Source: Microcaldota archaeon
GTDB taxonomy: Archaea > Micrarchaeota > Micrarchaeia > Norongarragalinales > SBBD01
NCBI GenBank assembly: GCA_018819225.1
Contig: JAHJQN010000007.1
Location: 62,001 to 126,000, forward strand
Reading direction: 5' to 3'
Length of the DNA stretch: 64,000 bases
Part shown: in pieces, positions 1-7,695 of the stretch
Layout of the letters: every line of letters starts with the position of its first letter
Numbering within the stretch: the stretch's first letter is position 1
Translations under genes and position numbers: made by a program
Notes under the pieces: generated by a model
The model's input: only the letters and a program-made list of their open reading frames with translations
Told to the model about the DNA's origin: nothing
The model's database searches: none

Positions 1-331
1 AGTCGACGTGCGTGCCAATGGTCCCGCCCGTCGCGATCACGGATACCCCGGGAAGATTCTTGCCGGAAAAAGAGGATGCGGGAATGGAGGAGAGAACGCG
101 TTTTTCAGAAGAGCGTTTTTCGACGCGAGCGGACGCGTCGGGCCGGAGCCCGATGTTGTAGCCGCTGGGAAGCTTAAGGACGAGAATATCGCGATCTTCC
201 GCGGAAGCGGGCAACAATACTCCATCGTACTGCGCGGAACCGAACGAGATGCGAATGACGTCTCCTTCCTCAGCCTGCACGGTTTTTAAGAGCTGACGAA
301 TCGCTTGAGAGTACATGGAAGCATCCACCAT
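1..331 (-). CDS. gatD: Glu-tRNA(Gln) amidotransferase subunit D, N-terminal part (cut by window edge)
   Basis: GatD is the asparaginase-like subunit of the archaeal GatDE complex, which releases ammonia from a side-chain amide so that GatE can convert Glu-tRNA(Gln) to Gln-tRNA(Gln). The reading frame opens with ATG at 331 and stays open to the left edge (110 codons). Residues about 20-65 resemble the small N-terminal beta-barrel domain of GatD, and residues 101-110 read TGGTIGTHVD, the first active-site motif of the L-asparaginase/GatD family with its nucleophilic threonine. The linker ahead of the motif also fits GatD rather than a plain asparaginase, which would lack the N-terminal domain. 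The gene lies just downstream of pgk on the same strand, about 30 bp apart. The rest of the gene, and gatE, lie outside the window. Confidence 0.9.
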   Translation of the reverse strand, partial: MVDASMYSQAIRQLLKTVQAEEGDVIRISFGSAQYDGVLLPASAEDRDILVLKLPSGYNIGLRPDASARVEKRSSEKRVLSSIPASSFSGKNLPGVSVIATGGTIGTHVD

Positions 332-361
332 TCACTTGACCCGATGGAAGTTATTAAGGCT

Positions 362-1603
362 TTATTTTTGGGTTTTGCGGAACGCTTGTTTCAAGGCTTC
401 GACGCCAGGCAATTTCTTTCCTTGCAAATAACTGACCACGGCACCGCCCGCCAGAGATAAATGAGAAATCTTGGAAGAGGGGATACTGAATTTCTCCATG
501 GCCGCTAGGGAGTGCCCTCCACCCATCAATGAAAACGCTTTCGAAGAGGACACGGCTTTCAGGATTTCGCGCGTGCCTTGCTCGAATAACGGATCCTCAA
601 ATTTTCCAACAGGACCCTTGAAATAAATCGTTTTCGCCGTGGATAAAATAGATTGGTATCGGGCAATGGTCTTCGCCCCGATATCGTACGTGGGACCGTT
701 GGCTTGAGCGAGGTCCGTCACGCGAAACTCCTTGCGCGCTCCGTTCTCCCCGATGGCAACGTCTTGCGGGAACTCGATTTTAGAAGAATGCTTTTCCATC
801 AGGGACTGGAGTTCGGGGAGAAGCGCGTCGTACCCGGCATCGCGAATCCACTGGCGTTTGGTGGGACCGATGTCGTAACCCTTGGCGAGCAAACATAATT
901 CCCCTAAAACGCCGGAGGTGAGTATTTTGTCAACGGCTTTAGAAGAACATGCGAACTGGAGGAGAGTGAAGACGTCGTCGGGCTTGGCACCACCTAACAC
1001 GTAAACGTTGGGGTGTTCAGCAGTCTCCAACGCCTTGGATAGTCCAGCGAGTTCCCGTTCCATCACCCGGCCTGCAGCGGATGGAAGAAGGAACGCGGGA
1101 CCGACGAGCGAGGCCTGCATACGGTGAGAAGCCGAAAACGCATCGTTGACATAAAAATCGGCAATGGAACACAACCGCTTGACCATCAAGGCCTTCAAAA
1201 ACTGGTCTTCTCGCGGCACCTTCTCCGTTTCCTCCGAGTAAAACCGCGTGTTCTCCAACAGAACGATATCCCCGTCATTCATTTGACGAATCTCGTTCAA
1301 CACCGTATTTGAGAATAAGCCGTCCAGGAACCGAACCGGCCTGTTGACGTGTTTTTCGAGGTAAGAGGCATGGGTTTTCAAGGAAATAAAGTCGGTTGAG
1401 AATGGCCGGCCTTGATGCGCCAACACCACCACGCGGGCACCCTTCTTGGAAAGTTCTTTAAGCGTTATGGCGTGTTCGGCGAATCGCTTGGAGTCCTGCA
1501 AACCGGTTTTCGCATCAAACGGTGCGTTAATGTCCACTCGGACCAACGTCGTTTTTCCTTTGAAGTTGAAATCGTCCAGAGTAAAAAATTGCTTTTTTTC
1601 CAT
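362..1603 (-). CDS. pgk: Phosphoglycerate kinase
   Basis: This cytosolic glycolytic/gluconeogenic enzyme transfers phosphate between 1,3-bisphosphoglycerate and ADP. The 413-aa product has the usual PGK length. Visible family signatures are VRVDINAPFD at about residues 21-30 (substrate-binding N domain), an HQGRP segment, KGPVGKFED, and the glycine-rich GGGHS loop at about 361-365 (nucleotide-binding C domain) in the archaeal form. An upstream in-frame GTG at 1612 lies inside the GAGGTG ribosome site, so ATG 1603 with 6-nt spacing is the better start. It is the only classical central-carbon enzyme here apart from the alpha-glucan island at 36-43 kb. Confidence 0.96.
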   Translation of the reverse strand: MEKKQFFTLDDFNFKGKTTLVRVDINAPFDAKTGLQDSKRFAEHAITLKELSKKGARVVVLAHQGRPFSTDFISLKTHASYLEKHVNRPVRFLDGLFSNTVLNEIRQMNDGDIVLLENTRFYSEETEKVPREDQFLKALMVKRLCSIADFYVNDAFSASHRMQASLVGPAFLLPSAAGRVMERELAGLSKALETAEHPNVYVLGGAKPDDVFTLLQFACSSKAVDKILTSGVLGELCLLAKGYDIGPTKRQWIRDAGYDALLPELQSLMEKHSSKIEFPQDVAIGENGARKEFRVTDLAQANGPTYDIGAKTIARYQSILSTAKTIYFKGPVGKFEDPLFEQGTREILKAVSSSKAFSLMGGGHSLAAMEKFSIPSSKISHLSLAGGAVVSYLQGKKLPGVEALKQAFRKTQK

Positions 1604-1733
1604 CACAAACACCTCGGGTATGGCCGACGAATGCGATTGGAATGGCGCGCTTGCGTGGTCCGTTCCATTCCGCTAACCGGATGCGCCCGTCCGCGTCGAA
1701 AAACGCGTTCACGGGAAGAGAGGTTTAATGCAT

Positions 1734-2375
1734 TCAAGACGTATCCACCTCGTACGGATGGGAAGCCAGGCGCCGGATTTCTTTCGCCCGCTCCTTTCCG
1801 ATTCCTTCCGCGGATTGCAGTGTTTTTTCATCCGCCGTAAAAATACGTTGAATGGTGCCCAGTTTTCTTAAAAGCGATTTCGCGTTATGCGGGCCAATCG
1901 TAGGAATGGATTCGATCACGAATTGCTGCTGTTCGGAAACGGAAAAGGATTTCTTTTCGTAACGAAGCGCCAGCTCTTTTTTCCCGTTCGTTTTTTGAAG
2001 CGCGAGCACGTGAATGAATTCCGCGAGCTTTTCTTCAGAATCAAAATGAAAAATCGGAATGCGGAAATCCGTTGCTAACGCGATCTCCGCTCCCAAAAGT
2101 GCGCGGGGTTGCAGGCGACCGTATTTTGCGCCCACGATGGCCATAATAGGAGACTCGAATTGAGCGGCAAGATCTTTCGCCTGAAAAAAGAGGCGGCCGT
2201 CGATAATACTGGATTCGAAATCCGCCGCGGTCTTTCGCTCGAGGGCGACTTGGTCACTGATAATATAGTCGCCGATCTCCAGGCGCGTCGACTTCAAGCG
2301 AATGCCGAGTGAAAAGAGCTTTCGTGCCGTAGGGCTCTTGAGTTCGCGATCATCCATTAATATTTCCAGGTCCAT
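1734..2375 (-). CDS. XPF/Hef-type (ERCC4) structure-specific nuclease with C-terminal HhH
   Basis: The 213-aa product begins with an ERCC4 nuclease fold: DDREL at about 8-12, GD at 35-36, and the catalytic ERKTAADF motif at 46-53 (ERKxxxD class). A helix-hairpin-helix pair follows at about 158-205 (ESIPTIGPHNAKSLL and AEGIGKERAKEI). Proteins of this family cut branched DNA at stalled forks and in excision repair. In most Euryarchaeota this nuclease is fused to a DEAH helicase as Hef; here it stands alone and a Hef-like helicase is encoded separately at 8404-10059. I chose ATG 2375 because the longer open frame runs back through the end of rsmA and adds sequence that does not look like protein. 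The DNA-repair role is inferred from family. Confidence 0.88.
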   Translation of the reverse strand: MDLEILMDDRELKSPTARKLFSLGIRLKSTRLEIGDYIISDQVALERKTAADFESSIIDGRLFFQAKDLAAQFESPIMAIVGAKYGRLQPRALLGAEIALATDFRIPIFHFDSEEKLAEFIHVLALQKTNGKKELALRYEKKSFSVSEQQQFVIESIPTIGPHNAKSLLRKLGTIQRIFTADEKTLQSAEGIGKERAKEIRRLASHPYEVDTS

Positions 2376-2419
2376 CCCAAAGAGCAACAAGGGGCAGGCT
2401 AAAAAAACGTGCGGTCGGG

Positions 2420-3175
2420 TCAAAGCCATTCCTGGAAAGTGATCGAGAGTTTTTCGATTTCCTGAAGAGTCAAGGAACGCACGCGTCGGGACGCCAACGG
2501 AAGTCGAGCGATACGCGTTTTCGCATCCGATGGAGAGGGGAAAGACAAGGACCGGCGGGAATGCCACAACGCATTTTTTACGGACTGGTTTTTATGCTGG
2601 AATAATAGTTGAACGAGCTGGGGATCGAGATGCGCCTTCGGGTTCTTTACGAGGTGGACGAATGCGGAATCCACGCGCGGAACGGGCCGGAAGGCGGTTC
2701 GGGGCACAATTCCCCATATCTCGACATCCGAAAGGCTTTGGGCCATCACGGATAGTCGCGCGTACTGAGGGGTGTCGGGGGAAGCGATCATGCGTAAAGC
2801 GAACTCCTTTTGAAGGCAGAGCAGAGCATCTTGAAACGTCGAGTTTAGTATGCGGAAAAGCAAGGGAGATGAGAGGTGGTATGGAAGGAAGCCGACAATG
2901 ACGGGAGCGTCCAAGGGGTGTATCCGGGCGTCCCCCATAATGACGTTTACGTTCTTCACGTCGCGCAGCCCGTTCGCGAGTTCGCGGGCCAAGCGCTCAT
3001 CCACTTCCAGAGCCGTTACCTCTTTAGCGTGTTCGGCGAGATAGCGCGTAATGACTCCCGTGCCCGCACCAATTTCGAGAACGCGTTTATCGGAAAAGTC
3101 GGCCAGATCTAAATACTCTTGAACGAACGAGATGTCGCGAAGGAAGACCTGGGAAAGGCGTTTTAATTGGCGCAT
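2420..3175 (-). CDS. rsmA: Dim1/KsgA-type rRNA adenine dimethyltransferase homologue with altered motif IV
   Basis: RsmA/Dim1 normally dimethylates two adjacent adenines in helix 45 of 16S rRNA during small-subunit maturation. The 251-aa length and order are typical: SQVFLRD at the N-terminus, the SAM-binding motif VLEIGAGTG at 32-40, an acidic SAM-ribose residue in LEVDE, and a basic C-terminal domain. The odd feature is motif IV, where the family has NLPY and this protein reads FLPY at 96-99. The asparagine that positions the target amine is replaced by Phe96 (codon TTC). The protein may therefore be a non-catalytic assembly factor, or use another residue. ATG 3175 is the only sensible start; a divergent gene begins 62 bp away. 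Confidence 0.9.
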   Translation of the reverse strand: MRQLKRLSQVFLRDISFVQEYLDLADFSDKRVLEIGAGTGVITRYLAEHAKEVTALEVDERLARELANGLRDVKNVNVIMGDARIHPLDAPVIVGFLPYHLSSPLLFRILNSTFQDALLCLQKEFALRMIASPDTPQYARLSVMAQSLSDVEIWGIVPRTAFRPVPRVDSAFVHLVKNPKAHLDPQLVQLLFQHKNQSVKNALWHSRRSLSFPSPSDAKTRIARLPLASRRVRSLTLQEIEKLSITFQEWL

Positions 3176-3237
3176 TAAAAATCAGTAGAGCACGTGGTGG
3201 AAAGAATATATTAAACGAAAGGGGCATACCTCGGGAT

Positions 3238-3993
3238 ATGGCAAGGAAACGGTTGCGGCCCGTAAACCCAAATTACGAAAGGATTGGCGGGCTATCGCCC
3301 AACGACCCAATATTTCAAGAAATAAAAAAAACACTACCTCCGCATCTGAAAAAAGCATCGGAGTGGGCGTGGTTTACGTCGGCTCATCACATAAAATGGT
3401 TGGTTCTAAACAAGTCCTTCCGGGAGGGTATAACGCCTCAATCAAGAGTGTTAGAGTTGGGTGCCGGAACCGGCCGATTGGGGGATTGGCTTTTGAAAAA
3501 AACGGCGTTACGGCCCGAGGGATATGTTGCAGTGGACCAAATATATGGCGAGCGACCGGAAGTGTTTATGAAAGCACGCGTATGGAAACAAGCCAAGAGA
3601 GGAAAAATACGGTTATTAAAAGGAAATATTTGGAAACCCGGCCCGATTCATAGGGCGTTAACGGGTGAGACATTCGACCATATATTGATTCCAGAAGGGC
3701 TAATGGAGCCCGGATGGGAACGGCCTCCAGTAGAATTAGAAGAACCGAGAAAAGCCGGGCGGGTTTTCGCTCGTATCCTCGTTAAAAAACTAAAACAAGG
3801 AGGAACGCTGCGATTTTCACACGCCCAACCGATATTCAACGAACGGGCCTCTCGGCAAGTGCGCGAACGCAACCCCTTCAAGACGGGGTTTGAAGCGGGA
3901 TTAAAGCACGAAATGGATAGGGGCCATGCGGAACTCGTGGAGAGAACGATTGGCGGATGGGGGGTTAGTGGCGTCATCATCCGACGAACATAA
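3238..3993 (+). CDS. Class I SAM-dependent methyltransferase-like protein, substrate unknown
   Basis: The 251-aa protein has a clear SAM-binding glycine loop, VLELGAGTGRLG at about 71-82, followed by an acidic strand end (VAVDQ). This is the Rossmann methyltransferase pattern. A positively charged N-terminus (MARKRLRP) and a basic C-terminal half suggest binding to nucleic acid or a charged substrate, but nothing identifies the target. It starts at ATG 3238, about 25 bp after the AT-rich element AATATATTAAA, so the transcript is probably leaderless. It is transcribed divergently from rsmA. Confidence 0.7.
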   Translation: MARKRLRPVNPNYERIGGLSPNDPIFQEIKKTLPPHLKKASEWAWFTSAHHIKWLVLNKSFREGITPQSRVLELGAGTGRLGDWLLKKTALRPEGYVAVDQIYGERPEVFMKARVWKQAKRGKIRLLKGNIWKPGPIHRALTGETFDHILIPEGLMEPGWERPPVELEEPRKAGRVFARILVKKLKQGGTLRFSHAQPIFNERASRQVRERNPFKTGFEAGLKHEMDRGHAELVERTIGGWGVSGVIIRRT

Positions 3994-4000
3994 GCGAGCC

Positions 4001-5113
4001 CTACAACAGACTCAGAAGGCGTGCGAACTCCTCAGCGGGCATGAGATTGAGGGGTAGTACGTGCCAGACGTGCAGGTACGCGCCGAAAAGAAAGGGAACC
4101 AACGGGTATTTTACGAGTTTGTTCGACCAGATATCTTCAAATGCGATGAGCAACGCGAATGGAAACGCGGGAAGTAAATACCGGGCGACATCGTTATGGG
4201 AAAGAAATAAGGCCGGCAAATAGAGAATCAACGCGAATAGCACGAGATCGAACCGCCGTTGCTGATAGAGCCGTGCGATTCCTGCTCCATAAAGCAAGTA
4301 GAGCAGCATCCAATATTCTCCGACCGCAGCACCCCCATAACCAATAACCGCTTGAAACGGAAGCCATTGAAGAACAAAGCTGTTGACGGACGCGTAAACG
4401 AAGAAGTCGCCGTACACGAAGTGATAGTAGAGAAAGTGAAGGAAGAGTGCGAGTGGAATGAGCAGGTAAGGAAGCGCAGACCGCCATTGAACGCGGCGCT
4501 TCCATAAAAAGTAAAGGGCGTAAAACGCGAAAAGCGTGACGCCAAAGACGCGCGTGGTTGCCGCCAGAGCACCGAATGCTGCAGACAGCCAGTACTGATT
4601 TCTTTTAAAGAAATAAAAGGAAGCTAAAACCAAGAAAATGAAGGGGGCCTCGGTGGCGCCGACGCTGTGGTAAATGAGCCAGCGAACCGGAAAAAACACG
4701 AAGATCACGGAAAGAAACAAGGGATGTTTCGTGTACTTGAATTCCTTGACGAGGAAGTAGAAAGTGATTACGGAAAGAACAGCGAAGAAGAGCGTGGCGA
4801 GAAGCATCGCATCGAACGGAAACAACACGAAAGAGAATAGCCGTATGAACGCGGGGTAGAACACGAGATGCGCGGAATAGTAGTAGGGGGGGAGGGACCC
4901 GAATTCTAATAGCGGCGTAGACTCGTAGAGGGTTTGAGAAACGACTACGTAGAGCGGGCCGTCCCAATAACGGTATAGCACGTCCATGGAGGTAATGGAA
5001 ATCGAGGAGCTCAAGAAAGAGGTTTCGTTTAACCAAAACGGGAGGTAAACGAGGAGACTCGAAAGGATCATGAGTAGCGCGAGAAACAACGCGTTACGGT
5101 GATCAACATGCAT
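4001..5113 (-). CDS. Multi-spanning membrane glycosyltransferase, GT-C-like
   Basis: The 370-aa product is mostly hydrophobic, with about 8-10 predicted transmembrane helices and no soluble domain. In the first external loop it carries an Asp-Val-Leu-Tyr-Arg-Tyr-Trp-Asp-Gly-Pro stretch (about 44-53). This resembles the acidic motif of GT-C enzymes, which move sugars from lipid-linked donors (PIG-V/dolichol mannosyltransferase type). The gene lies directly behind a secreted protein with more than 25 N-glycosylation sequons, so a role in decorating the cell surface is a reasonable inference, not proof. ATG 5113 was preferred over an earlier start at 5170 because a TATA-like run (GGTATATTTT) lies just upstream of it. 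The donor and acceptor are unknown. Confidence 0.6.
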   Translation of the reverse strand: MHVDHRNALFLALLMILSSLLVYLPFWLNETSFLSSSISITSMDVLYRYWDGPLYVVVSQTLYESTPLLEFGSLPPYYYSAHLVFYPAFIRLFSFVLFPFDAMLLATLFFAVLSVITFYFLVKEFKYTKHPLFLSVIFVFFPVRWLIYHSVGATEAPFIFLVLASFYFFKRNQYWLSAAFGALAATTRVFGVTLFAFYALYFLWKRRVQWRSALPYLLIPLALFLHFLYYHFVYGDFFVYASVNSFVLQWLPFQAVIGYGGAAVGEYWMLLYLLYGAGIARLYQQRRFDLVLFALILYLPALFLSHNDVARYLLPAFPFALLIAFEDIWSNKLVKYPLVPFLFGAYLHVWHVLPLNLMPAEEFARLLSLL

Positions 5114-5197
5114 ATGAAAAAAAATATACCAGGGGCATAATAAAGGATAGGGAAAGCGCGCAAGGAACAACCGGAACCATTTAGGGATATGGAAAAA

Positions 5198-7234
5198 CTA
5201 AAGATATCGGGGGGTTGAAGTCAAACGCACGCGTTTTCCCTTCAAAATGGCGGTTAATTGAGCCGAGCGCAATCGTTGGGAGGCATTCGAAAGAGAATAT
5301 TCCGCGGTGAAGGAGCGTTCGACGAACGGGATGCACCATTGAAGCTGCATGCCGAGCACCGTATCGTCCATGGCACTCGGTGAGGGGACGCACGAGACAA
5401 CGGAAGGCGCAAAGTCTTCAATCATTAACGCGTGAAGCGGCTCGCGGGTTTTAAGATAAAGTGTCACGCGGGAATCTCGAACGGTTTTCGTAAAGTGAAT
5501 AGGGGGTTGGGGGAAACGATGGAGAGCGATGGCAAGCAATAGCAAGGGAATGAGTAAGAAATAGTGCCAAGAAAAGGAAAGAGCCAACAGACCCGAGACC
5601 CGCGAAGGAACGGAAGAGGGGTATGGAGAAGACGAGGGACGGGGAAGCACGCGGAACCAAAACGAATGGTTTGAATACTGGAGTTTCCAGTAACCGGGTT
5701 CGGAAAAGTTGAATGAACGAGATTCGGAGAGAAGAACGCGATACGGACGGCCAGACGGACTGGAAATATGAATCGGGGATTTGGGAGGAACGCCGTCATC
5801 CAGAAGAGTGATTGGGTATACCCCTAACGGAATAGAAGCCGGCATGAGAAAAATAACGAGGGGGACGCGGGCGTATTGGAGGGGAATGCTGGAGGGAGCC
5901 GCAGAGGGGAAAAAAGAGGGGGAGGGGAGAATGGTAGGAGTAGGAGAATTGACAACGGGAATTATCGGAGATGAGGAATAGGTGGAAGTTGAACTGGAAG
6001 AAGGGGGAATGGAGGGGGGAGGAGTTGGAGAAGGAATAGGAAGTTGTAGAAGAATGGGGAGGGAGTGATTCAGAAAGGAATTGTTTTCAGAAAAAGCGAA
6101 GACCGTGCAATTGAGAGCGAACGAAACGTTTTCGAGATTGAGGAAGAACGAGGCATTTGAATGCGAAGGACATGCAACAGAGGTATTGACACCCGAATGA
6201 TTAGTGCAGGAGAGCTGAAGGGAAAACGTATCGTCCACGAAACCAATGTTTTCAAGGGACGCGGAATAATCGAAAAATAAGCCGTCGAGTATAGGGTGCT
6301 TGGAAACATTGAGAATACGGGGATTCCCATGAAGAAAAAGAAAGGGAACCGCGGAGTCATTGAGTCTAGCGGATAAATGAGCGGAAACCCACGAGTCCGG
6401 TGGCGAAAAGTCGTAGTAATTAGAATAGTTTCCGGAACGCGTTTCAATCAATAGGTGATACGCCGCCGTTAATTGCGAGGTGGAAGCAACGGCGTCTGGA
6501 ATGGATAGGAAATAATGGGATTGGTAGTAGGCCCATGCACTCAAATAGTTTTGAAAATAGGTTGGAGAAAGCAAACCGAAGGTATCGGAAAGATTGATAA
6601 AGGAATGGTTCGGTTGAGAGGTATTGAGAGAGTAGTTGATGAGAGTGAGGGAATGAGAGGAGTCGTTGCAGGAGGAATGATTTACTGAAGCGGTACAAGA
6701 GGAATTGAGGGCATTGAGTTGAATGGAGAAATCGAACGATAGTAATTCAGAAAGATTGGAATAGTTAGTGGAAACAAAAGGACGGTAACGGTAACACCAA
6801 TCCTTCAGATAGTAATTCCCACAGTTCGGATTAAAATAATCGCATTCGTCACACCAAGAAAAATCACCGGGACCGGTAAACCCGGCTCGCTCGCATAGAT
6901 CCTGGCCGTAATAGTCCGTACAACCGTCCTCGATCACCAACGCAAGCCCGCCGGAAGCCGAATACAAGGGAAAGGAGGCATTAGAAATGAGATACGAGGC
7001 GTTCTGGGAAAGGGAGGTATTGAGAAGAAAAGGAGAGAGAAGGGACACTTCGCCGTGGGTAAGAAGAGATAGGTTAGAGGCGGGTATTTCGATTGAAGCG
7101 TTCGTTTGAATAAGGAATAGGTTGAAAGAAAGCGCGGGAACCCGCGAGAAATTCAGAAGCGAAACGTCAAGCGCAAAAGGAGAAGGGAAAAAAATGGTTA
7201 GTGACAGCACAACGCAAACAACGACACCGCGCAT
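5198..7234 (-). CDS. Sequon-rich exported surface protein with C-terminal membrane anchor
   Basis: The 678-aa product has an N-terminal signal peptide (hydrophobic core about 5-21). A long extracellular region follows with at least 25 Asn-X-Ser/Thr sequons in roughly the first 400 residues and a cluster of cysteines at about 105-150. Next come a Ser/Thr/Pro-rich spacer at about 400-445, a second folded region, one transmembrane helix at about 549-571, and a C-terminal domain of about 107 residues. I do not recognise a catalytic family. The overall plan is that of a glycosylated cell-envelope protein on a stalk. The start is ATG 7234; an in-frame GTG at 7246 lies inside the AAAGGTG ribosome site. 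It is followed by a membrane glycosyltransferase gene, probably in the same transcript. Confidence 0.75.
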   Translation of the reverse strand: MRGVVVCVVLSLTIFFPSPFALDVSLLNFSRVPALSFNLFLIQTNASIEIPASNLSLLTHGEVSLLSPFLLNTSLSQNASYLISNASFPLYSASGGLALVIEDGCTDYYGQDLCERAGFTGPGDFSWCDECDYFNPNCGNYYLKDWCYRYRPFVSTNYSNLSELLSFDFSIQLNALNSSCTASVNHSSCNDSSHSLTLINYSLNTSQPNHSFINLSDTFGLLSPTYFQNYLSAWAYYQSHYFLSIPDAVASTSQLTAAYHLLIETRSGNYSNYYDFSPPDSWVSAHLSARLNDSAVPFLFLHGNPRILNVSKHPILDGLFFDYSASLENIGFVDDTFSLQLSCTNHSGVNTSVACPSHSNASFFLNLENVSFALNCTVFAFSENNSFLNHSLPILLQLPIPSPTPPPSIPPSSSSTSTYSSSPIIPVVNSPTPTILPSPSFFPSAAPSSIPLQYARVPLVIFLMPASIPLGVYPITLLDDGVPPKSPIHISSPSGRPYRVLLSESRSFNFSEPGYWKLQYSNHSFWFRVLPRPSSSPYPSSVPSRVSGLLALSFSWHYFLLIPLLLLAIALHRFPQPPIHFTKTVRDSRVTLYLKTREPLHALMIEDFAPSVVSCVPSPSAMDDTVLGMQLQWCIPFVERSFTAEYSLSNASQRLRSAQLTAILKGKRVRLTSTPRYL

Positions 7235-7326
7235 GGGGGAAGGCACCTTTTACAAGATGCCTCCAACCGTTTGTTTGAATAATTCCCTTAGGAATAAGGA
7301 ATGGCAGGTTAAAAAAACAAGGGGTT

Positions 7327-7497
7327 ATGTCCGCTAATGAACCTGAATCTGATTGGGGTTTTATGTTTCTGTTGATGCAACCGAAAATTGCGTTATTGCG
7401 CGGAGTGTTCCTTTTCGCGCCAACTCTTTGGCCGCAGTGGAGAATTCCATTCACCCTACTAGTTATTGCAGGACTCGTTCAATTAGTGAGCGCTTGA
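7327..7497 (+). CDS. Small hydrophobic protein, 56 aa
   Basis: This open frame starts at ATG 7327 with AAGGGG just upstream and an AT-rich stretch (GGTTAAAAAAA) before that. The product has a short acidic N-terminus (MSANEPESDWG) and two hydrophobic segments at about 12-33 and 41-56, fitting a two-helix membrane microprotein. It lies between the divergent surface-protein gene and tRNA-Ala. There is no recognisable family. The hydrophobic pattern and ribosome site support it, but such short frames can occur by chance. Confidence 0.45.
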   Translation: MSANEPESDWGFMFLLMQPKIALLRGVFLFAPTLWPQWRIPFTLLVIAGLVQLVSA

Positions 7498-7547
7498 ACC
7501 ATAGGGAATAGGATAAAAGGATAACCGCCAATACTTTAGAGCGCGAT

Positions 7548-7654
7548 GGGCTCGTAGTCGAACGGTAAGACGCTGCCTTCGCAAGGCAGAGACTCCGGGT
7601 TCGATGCACAAAAAAGGCTTGAAAAAAGCCTGTGCGAAAATCCCGGCGAGTCCA
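7548..7654 (+). tRNA. tRNA-Ala(CGC) with a 35-nt intron in the T-loop
   Basis: The acceptor stem is GGGCTCG/CGAGTCC and contains the G3:U70 wobble that marks tRNA-Ala. The anticodon arm CTGCC-TTCGCAA-GGCAG gives anticodon CGC. The T-stem CCGGG/CCCGG is interrupted by an intron at 7606-7640, between positions 59 and 60. The junction forms a textbook bulge-helix-bulge. The exon helix is the T-stem and the central 4-bp helix is TTCG/CGAA. The 3-nt bulges are AT|G and AA|T. The intron helix is CACA/TGTG, capped by a second hairpin (GGCTT/AAGCC). Splicing leaves a standard TTCGATT loop and a 72-nt tRNA. CCA is not encoded. Seven T residues follow the gene. Confidence 0.95.
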
Positions 7655-7661
7655 TTTTTTT
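7655..7661 (+). terminator. T-run after tRNA-Ala
   Basis: Seven consecutive T residues follow directly on the discriminator base of tRNA-Ala. Oligo-T on the non-template strand is the usual archaeal termination signal, so this probably ends the tRNA transcript. Confidence 0.55.
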
Positions 7662-7695
7662 ATTAAGTGAGAGTACAACATAAAAACCCCCAAAC

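Noticed and set aside
2376..2567. N-terminal extension of the ERCC4 nuclease
   Set aside because: It overlaps the end of rsmA, is not protein-like, and a start matching the family lies at 2375.
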